Of a stretch of 64,000 bases of DNA, positions 1 to 21,770 are shown piece by piece. Numbering within the stretch: position 1 is the stretch's first letter; each line of letters opens with the position of its first letter. Source of the stretch: Diprion similis (Eukaryota > Arthropoda > Insecta > Hymenoptera > Diprionidae); assembly GCF_021155765.1 (NCBI RefSeq), contig NC_060106.1:12550031-12614030 (forward strand), written 5' to 3'. The translations under genes were made by a program, and so were the position numbers. The notes beneath the pieces were generated by a model. The model worked only from the letters and a program-made list of their open reading frames with translations. It was not told the origin of the DNA and searched no databases.

Positions 1-40
1 CAGCTAATGACTTATTTATTAATTGATCTAATATTAATTA

Positions 41-9558
<9,518 letters not shown>

Positions 9559-11568
9559 TCGCGCGTCAGCAACGTCGCTACATTATGCAATTTTAGATTT
9601 TATAATTTGCATCTACGTTATACTTGTGCAGCATACGATATATTGCTGCAGCCTTGATGTATAAGCTAAACAGCTGTCGTACGTTGGATACTCATCATTT
9701 GCACGGATCTTTTTTCTCCGAATGCGTCTATTTATAGACGCAAATAATTTCTTCGAAGGTCGCAGCTATACAAGCGAAAAATATCTCCGTGTAATGATAT
9801 TCCCATACCAACAGTTACCACAAACTTAGACTGCAATGGTATGATGGTCCCCAACTGGAATGCTGGCGCTCGAAACAATCCCCGTAGTGCTTTCTTTAGC
9901 GTTTTTGTTGAGATTTAAATTCATAGCTATTGCCCTACTGTTAACCAGGACTCAGGGAAATTTCAACATTAACGTTGTCGTTGACTTGTGAATGATGCCC
10001 AGCCAATGCGTTTACTCCAGTTGTTTGTTACCCTATACGGTCTGGGTAGAGTCTGCAAGGTGCATTATCCTCAGAGAAAGATACCTCTATCGGGATTTTT
10101 TCGTAAACTGACACGCATAATTCTTCATTCGTTGACAAATTTTTTCTTTTTTTTTTCTTTAAATAAAAATCACTCCTAAAAAATTTCGTACTCTCATGTG
10201 CGTTTATTATTTGGTCATTTTACTTTTTCATTTTCATTCTATGTGATGAAATACGTTTTATATACTCTGCGAAAATCAATTCATAAATATACTCTGTGCT
10301 TAGAGGCGACCCGTGAACTACCAACGAAAAATTAATAAAAATTAATGGGTTGGTGTCTACCTAACTAATGGTTTGAATTGTGAATCGTAAGGAGTATGAA
10401 TCTTTGAAAATAAGTATATCGCCGTAGAGACCTTACATATGCGTGTATGACTTGTATAAAGGAAAAGAAAAGAAAAAAAAGAAAGGTATATAATGAAACC
10501 CTGTACTTACATTATGTAAATCAACGAACGATAGACTGAATGAACTAGGATAATAAATAGATGTCTATACTATACCTAAATTAAAGTTTTATTATAATTT
10601 TATGTCTAGAGGTATACATTCGTCGGAGAAACTGTGGTTGAAAAAAATCGATGTGAATATGTTCGAATTAACATAACGTAAGATATGCAATTTCGATGGT
10701 ATATAAGCTTTACGTCCTCAAACTCTCCATAGTATTTTCAAATCTATTACTGCGCTTCGATGCGTTTGCGAAAAAATTACGTAGGTAAAGGGTGTGTAAC
10801 AATATTAACTGATATATGTAGGTAGAACGCAGCTTGGCGCATAAAGAAAATCGAGGACCGAACATACGGATCAATAATCGCGGAGAATGATTTACATTTC
10901 CAGCACTTTTGTAAAAAACTTGAGACGGACGTTATTGTTATTATAATAGTATAATTTTAATGCGCTTGTCCCGTAAAAGGCACGCACGTAATATTTTACG
11001 TTCCCCGCCTTCAGTCTTATCGATTAAACGTTTCAAATAACGACTGCGTCGTCGGTGGCGCCTCTTGTGGCGGTTAATTGAATCAGCATCTATTTCCATT
11101 TTTGAATCGGCTCCAGGTCTCTGCGCGAACTGCACTCACCACTCTCGAGCGCAAAAATGCAGAAAATATGAATCGCGTACCACGCAGGCAAACCGGTCTT
11201 GCGATATTCCACGCGAAAACACAGCTGCGCTTTGACAGAGGTGAGATAAACTTCTCTTCTTTTCCAACAGTTAGGACCTTCGTTACACATTCTATGCAAT
11301 GGTTATATGAAATGGTTCGTGTTTACTATAGCTTGCAATATCACTACCTTGCTCATACCATAATATGGCATATATGCCCAGTGTTGTGATTGTTCCTATT
11401 GTTACATATGTATACATAATATGCTGTTCGGTCATAATACATTAAGAATATTTCGTAGAATTTCACATATTATTTAATATTATATTACAGTCAGCAGATC
11501 AAAAGAATCGGTATATCACAGCCGGTAGAACTTTCACTGTATATCCATAGAAAAATTACGGAACTAGG
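9559..11568. other. Spacer: CDKL 3' end and MTHFD2 upstream region
   Basis: Two kb of mostly AT-rich sequence following the kinase stop codon. It should contain the kinase 3' UTR and the MTHFD2 promoter. Open frames on both strands near 10940-11390 overlap and look fortuitous. I see no RNA gene or repeat boundary. Confidence 0.5.
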
Positions 11569-12822
11569 ATGTGGAAGCGTTGGATATTATCACTGACAAA
11601 AACATCAAATGCCGGCCGGAATTTTCATACTTCAAAAATACTGTATGTATGGGTTCATCAAGTGTAAATATTTTACGACCAACACAATGTAATTGATACC
11701 GACTATTTGGTTTACATTAGGAATTCATTTTTCTTTTTAGGAACGAAGCTAAGTTAATAGATGGTAAAAAGATAGCTGGAGAAATTTTACAGGAAGTTAA
11801 ACAGTCTGTTGATTCTTGGGTGCAATCTGGCAATAGAAGACCTAAATTAGTTGCGATACTCGTCGGACAAGATCCTGCCAGTACAACTTATGTGAACAAT
11901 AAAATGAAAGCAGCAAAATCAGTTGGTATGTATAGGCGCCTTTGTGAACTATTGTTAACACCATCTTCATTTTTACGTAAAGAATGTGAAACATGTGCTA
12001 AATTTGTTTCAGGAATTGATAGCGAAACTATAATGTGTCCATATGATGTAGAACAAGCTGCTTTGATAGAAAGAATTCAATTGTACAATGCTGATCCATT
12101 GGTGGATGGCGTATTGGTACAATTACCTTTACCAAAAGGGATAAATGAAAAAGAAATTTGTCATGCCGTGACCCCTTCTAAGGATGTTGATGGATTTCAC
12201 TCTGAGAATATAGGGAATTTGAGTTCTGACAAAAGTGGAATTGTACCAGCAACAGCTTTAGGTGTAAAGGAATTAATAATCAGAACCAAAGTAGAAACAT
12301 TTGGAAAAAATGCTGTTGTTATAGGGAGATCTAAACACGTAGGATTACCGATAGCCTTGCTTCTTCATGCTGATGGCAACGGTATTGTAAACTACCACCC
12401 GTTTTGTACAAATTATTCATAATTTGAAATCTTTCCTGATAACCTGATACGATTTGATGCCTCTTATTTCAGGTGAAACAGGTGCTTTGGATATGACTAC
12501 GACAATTTGCCATCGGCACACGTCGCATATAGAGTTAAAAAAATTTACCATCTTAGCTGATGTGTTGGTGGCAGCTGCGGGTGTGCCAGGCTTGGTAACT
12601 AAAGATATGGTCAAACCTGGAGCATGTGTAATAGATGTAGGGATAACTAGGGTCAAAGATGCACGAGGGAATTTCAAACTAACTGGAGATGTCGATTTTG
12701 ATGGAGTGAAACAAGTTGCCGGGCATATTACACCTGTGCCTGGCGGAGTTGGACCAATGACCGTAGCCATTTTAATGCAAAATACTCTTTTTGCAGCTAA
12801 GCGTAATCAACAAAATGAATGA
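11569..12822 (+). CDS. MTHFD2: Mitochondrial NAD-dependent methylenetetrahydrofolate dehydrogenase/cyclohydrolase
   Basis: Exons 11569-11642, 11741-11925, 12013-12381 and 12473-12822 encode 325 residues. The first 25 ([20 protein letters not shown] and on) are basic, Ser/Thr-rich and lack acids, as expected for a mitochondrial presequence. The catalytic Tyr-x3-Lys motif is YVNNK (Tyr75, Lys79). Further family blocks are [27 protein letters not shown], the dinucleotide-binding [17 protein letters not shown], and the terminal [20 protein letters not shown]. The enzyme oxidises 5,10-methylene-THF and hydrolyses the methenyl product to 10-formyl-THF, feeding mitochondrial one-carbon metabolism. 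It is a two-activity enzyme without the synthetase domain of MTHFD1, matching insect NMDMC and human MTHFD2 in length. All splice junctions are in frame. Confidence 0.96.
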
Positions 12823-13409
12823 TAATGTTGCCAATCATCTAATACATTCTCGTGCTTAAGAAGTGTAAATCTAAAGATAAGTTTGTAACTTTTGCAAGCT
12901 TGCGAAATCGTATTGCAATTTGATAACCGTTTCAACAGCATTACTGATTGCTGTTTGAATAAGTCATCAAATTTTCATAAGTATTCTTTCTAGGTATTGA
13001 AACAATGGGCAGACTATAAGGGAATGAAAATTAAAATTACTATAATTTTTTATTGAAACTTACACTACTGTAACAAGTAATGGGAACCAATGTACGAATT
13101 TTTACATTATTTTAGCCTAAGCTGGGTGATAGTCTGTTTAGAATTAGATTGGTATATTTTTTGTCATTCTAAAAACTTCTCCAACAGTATGCAATATTTA
13201 CACACCTGTATTTATTTTACATTTATTCACAGTATTGTTGATCCTAGCAGTGTATAAACATTTTAAAGCAGTAAACAAAATATTTACAAAAATTCCTTAA
13301 CTTACCCCATTCAACACTGATAGCAGCTGCTGAAACGCCTGAGAACCCCTGGTTCAGAAATTATCTCGAGGTTATTTCCCCACTCTTCAAATCAAGCGAC
13401 AAGTACAGA
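12823..13409. other. Spacer between MTHFD2 and GRHPR
   Basis: A 587 bp AT-rich gap between two plus-strand metabolic genes. It holds the MTHFD2 3' UTR and the GRHPR promoter; I see nothing else in it. Confidence 0.6.
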
Positions 13410-14834
13410 ATGGTGTCCTTGATTCGAAGATCAACATCAACTTTATACCTGGCAAAACGATTGCTCCAGGTTGAACAAAAGCTGACCAACTCAGATAAGA
13501 TTTATTCGAAACATCTCACGTTATCAATGTCTTCTACTTCAGAATCTGCTGCAGCAAATAAACAGCCAAAAGTCTTTGTTACTCGACCAGATGTACCGAC
13601 TGTCGGGTTAGAACTACTTAGAAAAAAGTGAGTACAGGATTTCAATGTAATTGTTTATAATTTGCAGCTAAAGATTGTCAAACACTACTCATTCACAGAT
13701 GCAATCTGGTTATTTGGGATAAACCTGGACCCATTCCACGGAACATGTTGATGGAAAAAATTGCTGGAGTAGATGGAGTCTTCTGTACCCTTGTAGATAA
13801 AATAGATGAAGAAATCCTTATTGCTGCTGGTACTCAGCTCAAAGTGGTCGCTACAATGTCAGTTGGGTTTGACCACTTAGACCTAAAGGCTTTGAAGGAG
13901 CGAAATATCAAAGTTGGATATACTCCTGGTATATTAACCGATGCCACCGCCGAACTGACAGTCGCTTTATTATTGGCAACTTCGAGAAGACTCTTGGAGG
14001 CAAATAAAGCCATATCGAGGTATTAGGTTTTGAAATTTGAGTTAAAAGTAATGAAACAGCTAACTTCAAATTCTCAAATTATTTGCTTAAGAACATTGTT
14101 CATTAACAAAGCAAAAATTTCAGTTATCAACAAAGTCATTTACAGAGGGGAATGGACTTCTTGGGCTCCAACTTGGATGTGTGGACCAGGATTGAGTAAT
14201 GCTATTGTGGGTATAGTTGGGCTTGGCCGCATTGGAGCTCAGGTGGCAAAATGCTTGAAGAGTTTCAACGTAGCCAAAATTCTGTACACCAGTAGAACCG
14301 AAAAGAAGGAAGCAGCAGAATTTGGTGGGCTCAAAGTTTCAATAGACGATCTGGTCGCACAAAGCGACTTTGTGATAGTCACATGCGCCCTCACACCTGA
14401 GACAAGTGGGTTATTCAATAAAAACATGTTCGAGAAAATGAAGAGAACCGCTATCTTTGTCAATACCAGTCGAGGACCGATCGTAGATCAACCTGCATTG
14501 ATAGAAGCTCTTAAAAATGGCACCATCAGAGCAGCTGGTCTAGACGTCATGACTCCTGAGCCCATACCTCTGGACAATGAGCTATTGAGCCTGGATAATT
14601 GCGGTAAAACGTTAACCATATGATGCCACATATTATTCATACTGGTTTACCAATTATTTATACCCGTATTATCATCGTTTCTACATGATTAAAATTCGCA
14701 TTTTTGTTACAGTCATTTTGCCGCACATAGGAAGTGCCAGCTGTGAGACTCGAGATGAAATGGCTAGAGTTACTGCACTCAATATTCTGGCGGTATTTGA
14801 AAATGCACAAATGCCATTGCCCCTCGATCTGTAG
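13410..14834 (+). CDS. GRHPR: Glyoxylate reductase / hydroxypyruvate reductase
   Basis: Exons 13410-13627, 13699-14019, 14146-14603 and 14713-14834 give 372 residues of the D-isomer-specific 2-hydroxyacid dehydrogenase family. Landmarks are KVFVTRPDVPTVGLELL at the start of the catalytic domain, MSVGFDHLDLKAL, the NAD(P)-binding GIVGLGRIGAQVAKCL (about 202-217), the Arg-containing NTSRGPIVDQ, and the catalytic-His strand VILPHIGSASCETRDEMA (His337). The enzyme reduces glyoxylate to glycolate and hydroxypyruvate to D-glycerate. The protein starts about 50 residues before the family core. The extension (MVSLIRRSTSTLYLAKRLL) is basic and could be a mitochondrial presequence; Met40 would give the cytosolic-length form. 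Last residues are PLPLDL. Confidence 0.96.
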
Positions 14835-15566
14835 TTTATAGCAACAATTGACTTCGTTATAAATGATTGGGTATAGTTCGAGATTGAAAATCAAACTGTT
14901 GAACATCACACAGTACCAGTCTAATTTACTATACAGTACTTTCCATTGGTGCCACGGATAATAATACTCATAATTAAACTCAATGCACGGAATTTCGATA
15001 GTAATATAATGCATTATACATGGAATAAATTGAAACTTTTGCGGGCTGTAAATTTGAGTAATGTTTTTCTTCCGCTCTGTCTTGATACAAAAATAAGCGT
15101 AGATTTTGTATCGGACTTTAGCTAAAGCCACAGTGAGCAACCTGACATTACTAATTATACCTTTTGGGATATTAACTCAAGTTTGACATTGAGAAATATG
15201 TATTCAATAATAGATAAATTAACCGTCCTTTATTCGGTATAAACAACAGCGGGGAATCCTGAATATTTTAGAGTTGTTTTAAAGAGCTTCAGCCATCGGT
15301 ACTAGTTGAGAACCGCTGGTTAAGCCAACTGTGGTATTCTGCACTTCGCGTATCTCTGCATAACATGTCAAATATGTGCGATAACTATATAATAGAAATC
15401 AATATTTAACATGTTGCAATGACATGAATAATTCGATTCATTAATGTTATTGAAAATGAAAAGTGATATCTTTTGACCTCGGAAGCCTACTCAAGTTTCA
15501 CCTACTTGTGAATTCCTTCTACGTAAAAGTGACAAACACTTTATAGGTTATAAGCAACAAATAATT
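14835..15566. other. Spacer between GRHPR and the TXNDC15-like gene
   Basis: A 732 bp AT-rich stretch holding the GRHPR 3' UTR and the next promoter. A 160-codon minus-strand open frame overlapping the last GRHPR exon has no recognisable domain and is probably chance. Confidence 0.55.
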
Positions 15567-16921
15567 ATGTACGATAAGATGTTTAAATTATTCTTCACCT
15601 TGGGTAAGTATTTTCTCTTTAGATATTGTTTAATTTAATTAGAATACTGACAATTCAATAATATCGTTAAGTGATTGCTCGGTTTTTTTTACCAACTTTT
15701 TATCATGTTTGCATTAAGAATCCATACGATAAAACATTTTGACTGTCGGAATTTTTTGAACCGAGTGTTAATTTTTCTCTCTTCATAGTTTTATTAGCTG
15801 CGGCAAGTGCACAAGAAGTGTCTACTGAATCCGGAGCTCCAACGATCGGGAACGAGTTGGTGAATGAAACCATTGAAACAGAACATCCTGTGGCGCAAAC
15901 CGAAGAAGCCGATAATCAGGCAAAGTCGAACGTGACAGTTGAAACTGTTTCCCACAATGCTACTAAGGCCAATTGCTTATCAAATAAGGAACATGGAGCA
16001 GTCGAGGTAAAGTATATGCTCTGTAAATGGTTGACTCAGAAACATTGATCGGGCTTGACACATCGAGTTAATCTAGGTTGATTATTGTGTTTGCAACGTG
16101 TGCCTTGGGTGCAGCTAATATCTCATCCAGAAGTTTTAAAAAAGTTTTGGAAATATCGATTCAACATTGTCGCTTTGACGATTCTTTTATTATACATGGT
16201 CAACTTGGGAAAGTATCTATACAGACTTGTGGAATTTAATTATCATATTCCAGATGGTTAATGCTAGCAGGCTCATGGAATTACTGATTCTCGAACCTGG
16301 ACCAGGAAACAAGACTAGAACAGCCAAGGAAGGAAAACAGCTGCCTGGTGCCTGCATACTTGTATTTTTTTACGCTCGTTGGTGCGTTTTCAGTAGTCAA
16401 GCTGCTCCTCACTTCAATGCTATGCCTAGAATATTTCCACACATCAAAATGGTTGCCGTTGATGCAATTAAATACCAGAGGTAAATTGCTAATTATATGA
16501 GACGGAAGATGATTTTCATAGGAAAATTTTACTGGTTGTCATTAATAATATTATTTTTGTTTCCAGCTTTAACACGCAGTATGGAATAGTCGGTGTTCCA
16601 ACATTAATGCTTGTTCACAATGGAAAGCCTGTGTCTAAATTCAATGGTACCGAGTACACTGTCGACACGTTTACTAAATTCATTAAATATTTAACAAATC
16701 TTGAACCGACTGAGGCTGTGTACGTCACATCTGCGGATTTTGCGGGACCTGTGCCGAGTACACCGTCTAATGAGACTGATTACTGTCTGTTATTATCATG
16801 GGCGTTTATAGCTGCGTGTTCATTGTATTTTACATCAAAAAGCCGATGGTGGCGTCAGTTTGTTGAGTTAGTACAAAATACTTGGCGGGAAAGTAACGCT
16901 CAACACGAGCATACCGATTAG
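15567..16921 (+). CDS. TXNDC15: Thioredoxin domain-containing protein 15-like membrane protein
   Basis: Exons 15567-15603, 15789-16006, 16254-16480 and 16567-16921 encode 278 residues. Order: signal peptide (MYDKMFKLFFTLVLLAAASA), an acidic Thr/Glu-rich luminal stretch with Asn-X-Ser/Thr sites, a thioredoxin fold beginning at LPGACILVFFYARWCVFSSQ, the cis-Pro strand GIVGVPTLMLVHNGKPVSKF, and one C-terminal membrane segment (CLLLSWAFIAACSLYF) followed by a short charged tail. The active site is WCVFS, so the second Cys of the usual CXXC is Ser, as in vertebrate TXNDC15 (WCRFS). A classical disulfide reductase mechanism is therefore unlikely. In vertebrates TXNDC15 is linked to cilium formation and Meckel-type disease. 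An AATAAA lies at 17027. Assignment rests on the matching motif order and the shared SER substitution. Confidence 0.9.
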
Positions 16922-18104
16922 AAGGTCAGACCTCTATAATTAGCAATTTGAATAATGTATAACATTTTGTACAGGTGGAAGAATTTCGCTTTCGCAGTCA
17001 TTTCTTTATATTTAGAAAAATTTCAAAATAAAAACAAATTATTGTTAATAACTATTTTGAAAAATGAAAACTAGTTTCTCAAAACGTTTCTTTGGGAATA
17101 AATTTCGCGCATGCAGATGCTGTTTAAATTGTCAAGAAAATCTATGGAAGCTGAAATTTGGAAACTATACCATTCAGTATAGGATATACGTTGAAAACGC
17201 GGAACCTAATAATTCTCTCTGTTATTTATCATTCCGAATTTGATTGTGGTCATTCAAAAATTGTAGATGACAACGTCACCGCGCGAGAAAAGTAAAAATG
17301 TTTTTTCTTAAATGAGGATGATCAATGGCAGGACACAGTCTGAAGTTATTAATTGTGTATTGTTCGAAAAAGTACACATATATATTATTTACGGAAAATC
17401 CAAGCAATGAACCATTCACTGAATTCAAGAGTTTTCAAGTATTAGTCTGGTAACGAAGTAGATATTTTGACTCCAGTTCTTAACAAGTTTAAAATTGGCG
17501 CCATGTGTTGACCTTATCACAAGTTACTTCAAACCTTCGCGGTCCGTGATCAGGGTCTATTTTGTACTAGGTATGAATGTATTCAATAATCAATCGTTTT
17601 TAATGATGAAAAAAATGTTATGAAATATTTGCATTATTAAATTAAGTATGTAATGAAAGGGACATTTATGATCTCAGATATCAATTGACTTCAGCAGCTT
17701 GTGACAATCTCGCAGTGTAATGGCAGACTTCGCAGTTCACTTATCATTTCCCTAACTTCATTATTGTTGTGCTCGGCATTTGTTCGTGTTGAAGTTTGTC
17801 TCCCATGGAGGAATTTTATTATTATCGCTGCGATAAATCGTCATTTGAAATCAAATCCAAGTAATAACCAAGCACAATTATTCGCTTTTAAAAAGTCTTC
17901 ATTAGACATTGGAGAACATGACACGATTTGGTATGTTGCGACGAATTAATAATTTTCAACAATTTTTGAATTTGTTTTTCAATAAAATGTCAGGTTAAAT
18001 CTCATGAAAATTATTAAGATACAACTTTTAATTAACTTAACGTAACGGAGGCAGGTTAGGTTAGACAGCATTGTACGCCTCCCTTGGCGCACCCTGAAGA
18101 AGGA
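16922..18104. other. Spacer upstream of the C2H2 zinc-finger gene
   Basis: About 1.2 kb, AT-rich. The TXNDC15 poly(A) signal (AATAAA) is at 17027-17032. A tandem TTAGG-like motif (GGTTAGGTTAG) lies at 18054-18064, about 40 bp before the zinc-finger start codon. An 82-codon open frame at 17701 has no ATG at its start and no known domain. Confidence 0.5.
17027..17032 (+). terminator. Polyadenylation signal, TXNDC15-like gene
   Basis: AATAAA, about 105 bp after the stop codon at 16921, in an A-rich context. Confidence 0.6.
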
Positions 18105-21100
18105 ATGGGATCGCTGAGTCTCATTTGTCCAATGTGCTGTGGCGAGACCTTCAACAATCCTCAGTCATTGAAGTATCACTTACTAAGTATTACGGACAAT
18201 TTATACTGCCCTGGATGTTCTCAACGTTTTGACTCTGTATCGGCGTTGATTCAACACCTGGATCACTGTGGTCAGTCACCAAAGTCAGAAAGTGAAGTCT
18301 TGATGGTGAGTACCAAACCAAAAGAGTCGCTGGATTAGATTTGGAATGAAAGTTAAATCGTGTCTGTTAATATCCCATTTTTATTGTCTTTTTTTTCTTT
18401 GGCAGGAGGGGAATGTCGAACAAATTAGCAAGAGTTTTTTAGCCACTGTCAAGGACGGAGACATCATGATTGTGGGAGAGCCAAGTTCCATTCAAGTTGG
18501 TGATAATGGTTAGAAAAATTCATAATCTGTATTTCGTATTTATACAGCATATGCAAAAATTTATACAGCAAATTCATCACTGTTGCTGTATTGCCTTACT
18601 GACCAGAGAAGTGATCCAGTTTATTTCAATAATGATAATGAAATATTTGTATAAAAACATACAGCTGGAAAATGTGGTTTGAAAATTTGTTGTAGAACAT
18701 TTTTGTAACTCAAAATTGTTGTTGAAAAAGAAAATATATAATTTTATGCTAGAAGAATTCAATGTGATGGAAAAAATGGATGTTGAGGAAAGACAAGTCA
18801 ATGATGTTGCACCTGTGACGAAAGATCAAAAATTACCAGTTCCATCTTTAGTTAATGAACCTAAACGAAAATCTCCAACACCAAACCCATTGGTGGAATT
18901 AACAACAGTTGAAGCCAACAATCAAGATGCTGATAAAAATCTTATTACCATTTTATCTGGGGGTCCAGAACTTATGGATAATGAAGACAGTAATTTAATG
19001 AGCCATACTCATAGTCTTATAGAAGATGTCGATGGAGTAGAAGACATCAATAATCCAGAACTTCTTCATGTCAAGCAGGAAATCTGCGAGGTAAAACTTG
19101 AAGAGGTAACACTTCATTTTTTATTCTATATGCATGTGAACTCTGTCAACGTTTTCCCGAATCCACTGATACCAGATTCCACAATACTGTAGGAAATGCA
19201 CATGTGGTGAGGTTACAATTAGATTTTCATAAATAACAGTAGTAAAACATCTAAAACTGTTGATATTAACTTACCTATATTTTTTAATCAATATTAGCTT
19301 GTCATTATATACTTGAGTCATGCGTAATTTTCTAATTTTTCAAATTATTTTCTTGCATTACGGTAGTAATTCAAATCTATGTCAAATTTTATACAAAACT
19401 TTCATCTTAATCAAGTAATAAATAGGATTAACTTCATTAATTGTAGTGTGTAGTGCCCGAAATCCTGCTAATTTTTCAAGTTTCATCACAAACTAAAATA
19501 GCTATTTTACTTTCACATATTTATTTACAGCTTCTATTTCACGCTATTTAAAAACATTCAACTCTTTATGAAATCATCATATCCTTTTACAGTTGGAAGC
19601 TGATGCCTTGTATAGCTGCAGTAGTTGTGGTATGAGTTTCAATTCAGTTTTGGAGCATATCAAAGAGTTTCACGATGGGCAAGAGGTTGTCTTAGAAATG
19701 GCGGAACCACCGTTGGAAAACCTACCGACACCTGCTTCAATTACCCCGCCGCAGGAGCCGACACCTGTACCAGGAGGTCGTCAGCGTCAAACAATGAATA
19801 CTTTAAGAACAGAGGAATGTGTTGACAGTGAGGGCAGACTGTATACTAGAAAAGTTGTACAGATTGAGAGATTTTGGGATCGGCCAACATCCTCACCTCC
19901 ACCTGCTAAAGCACCTATGATTGAGAAATTTTTTTCAAACGTGGAAGGTGTAAAGGTGCGGAAAAAGTTCAAGTAAAATAAAGAAGAATGAAAAACAAAT
20001 TACCATTCTATTTTTTAATTCTACGATTAGGTTTCATTTTTCCCTTATTTATAACTCGTAGGTCAGAGATAAGAATCTACCTCCAGGACCAACGCGGATG
20101 TACCGTTGCAATCAGTGCCTTGAACATTTTGCTAAGTTGGGAGGTTTTCGGGTCCATGTCTGTCTTCGTGGTAATAATCAATGCAGCCACTGCGATCAAG
20201 CGTTTGCCACAGCCCGAGCATTGCAGTTACATACGAAGGTACATGATAGTGAAACAGATGGGATGCAGCGTTTGTTCGTCTGTTCCACATGTGGCACAGA
20301 GTTCTCATCTCACAAAAGCCTCCGGTTGCATTCGCGAATGCATGCACCAGTGAGGGCAAGGCATGTTGATGCTCCAGAAGGCACTCACAGTGCCACCTTC
20401 ACTTGCCCTGAATGTGGTATGACTATTCAACCCTATCTCTCTCTATTCTTTTAGTTAACTGAACAATACCTTCATTTTTGTAAAGGAATAATTATTCATT
20501 TGCTTTGAGCTCTCACCCTGAAAAATTCAAATTCTAATTTTCCTAAAACAAAACCTACATTGTTTGTTTCACACTTTATTTAAAAGTCAAAACGCTGTAT
20601 TGATGTTAAAAATTTATGATTTGTTTTATAATCTATATTTTGAAAATACGATCTCAGATTAGATAATAAATTTGACAAATTAGCAGTTGGCAAAAAATAT
20701 GTGTATGAAAAGTAATCCACTTATAGTTCGAACTTCCTAATGTACAGACAGTTGAATACCTTTCAAAATTTTTTTTAAAATCACGTATTGACAGTAGATG
20801 AATTGGGTTTACAGGAAAAGTTTTGTCTGAATCATATCGAGTAGCACACATGGCTCTGCATTCTGGTGGTTCAGTTACCTGTACTATTTGCAATCGGAAA
20901 TTCGAATCAGCCGATAGTTTGGCAATGCATGCTGCAGTCCATACTGAGCCAAATCAGTCTCATTCACCAACTCCACCTCGAGGTGAAGGAAGTGACAGTG
21001 TTGACGCCCAAAAACCTTATCAGTGCCAACATTGCAGTCGTCGTTTTGCTAGACCTCACGAAAAAGTGAAACATGAACGCATTCATACTGGAGAGAAACC

Positions 21101-21770
21101 CCATGCTTGTGAGGTAAGTCTAAAAAAATAGTTGTATACTACGGGTATGCAATAAAAGTGGATGGGTGATTTTTATTCTTCTTACCCAATAGGGATTTAT
21201 AAAGAATTCGTTTTGCAGGTATGTGGCAAGACATTTCGCGTATCTTACTGTTTGACATTACACATGCGAACTCACACCGGAGTACGTCCTTATGTTTGTC
21301 AGCATTGTGGCAAGAGGTTTAAAGCATCCTCAGTGTACAATCATCACTTGCTCACTCATGGGGAAGAAAGAGCATACACATGTCCATATTGCCCAAAAAC
21401 TTTCAAAACTCGAGTTCAACTTGCAGGGCATAAAAATAGTCATACAAAACCATTCAGATGTACTGAATGCTCCAGACCATTTGCCTCGTTATATGCCGCC
21501 CGTGCGCATATACAAACTCACAAGAAAGATAATAATCTTAAATTTAGTTGTTTTATTTGTGGAGCTTCGTACGGTAGAGCATTCGCCTTGAAAGATCACT
21601 TGAAACAACATGGTCAAGATATATCAGCTCCTCCGGAGCCATCTAGAGAAGAAGAAGTGCACGAAGGAGAGAATTTTATGCTTCCCGAAGAAGAAGTAGA
21701 TGATGATGATCTAGTTATTCCTTCACCATTACCAGTTGCACAATCATCCGAAGCAGATGAATCTGATTGA
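18105..21770 (+). CDS. Multi-finger C2H2 zinc-finger protein
   Basis: Seven exons, 18105-18305, 18406-18508, 18753-19105, 19593-19972, 20067-20416, 20815-21113 and 21219-21770, join to 745 residues. Two atypical fingers open the protein (CPMCCGETF..., CPGCSQRF...HLDHC). A Glu/Pro-rich linker and a single finger (CSSCGMSFNSVLEHIKEFH) follow. The C-terminal half is a run of about 11 fingers, with the canonical linkers HTGEKP and HTGVRP around fingers 6-8. It ends in an acidic tail (EEEVDDDDL). This is a probable sequence-specific nuclear DNA-binding regulator; I do not recognise the orthologue. Two points are uncertain. The exon 2 donor could be GTTAGA at 18509 or GTGATA at 18500, both in phase. 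At exon 4/5 I chose GTAAAA at 19973 with the AG at 20066 because it keeps the basic VRKKFK run. Confidence 0.88.

Noticed and set aside
14658-15140. 160-codon open frame on the minus strand behind GRHPR
   Set aside because: It overlaps the last GRHPR exon and 3' UTR, shows no domain or splice context, and is Tyr/Ile/Asn-rich as expected from AT-rich antisense sequence.
17701-17949. 82-codon frame with a hydrophobic stretch, considered as a small secreted protein
   Set aside because: It does not begin with ATG, and the first internal signals of a gene are lacking; it is probably upstream sequence of the zinc-finger gene.
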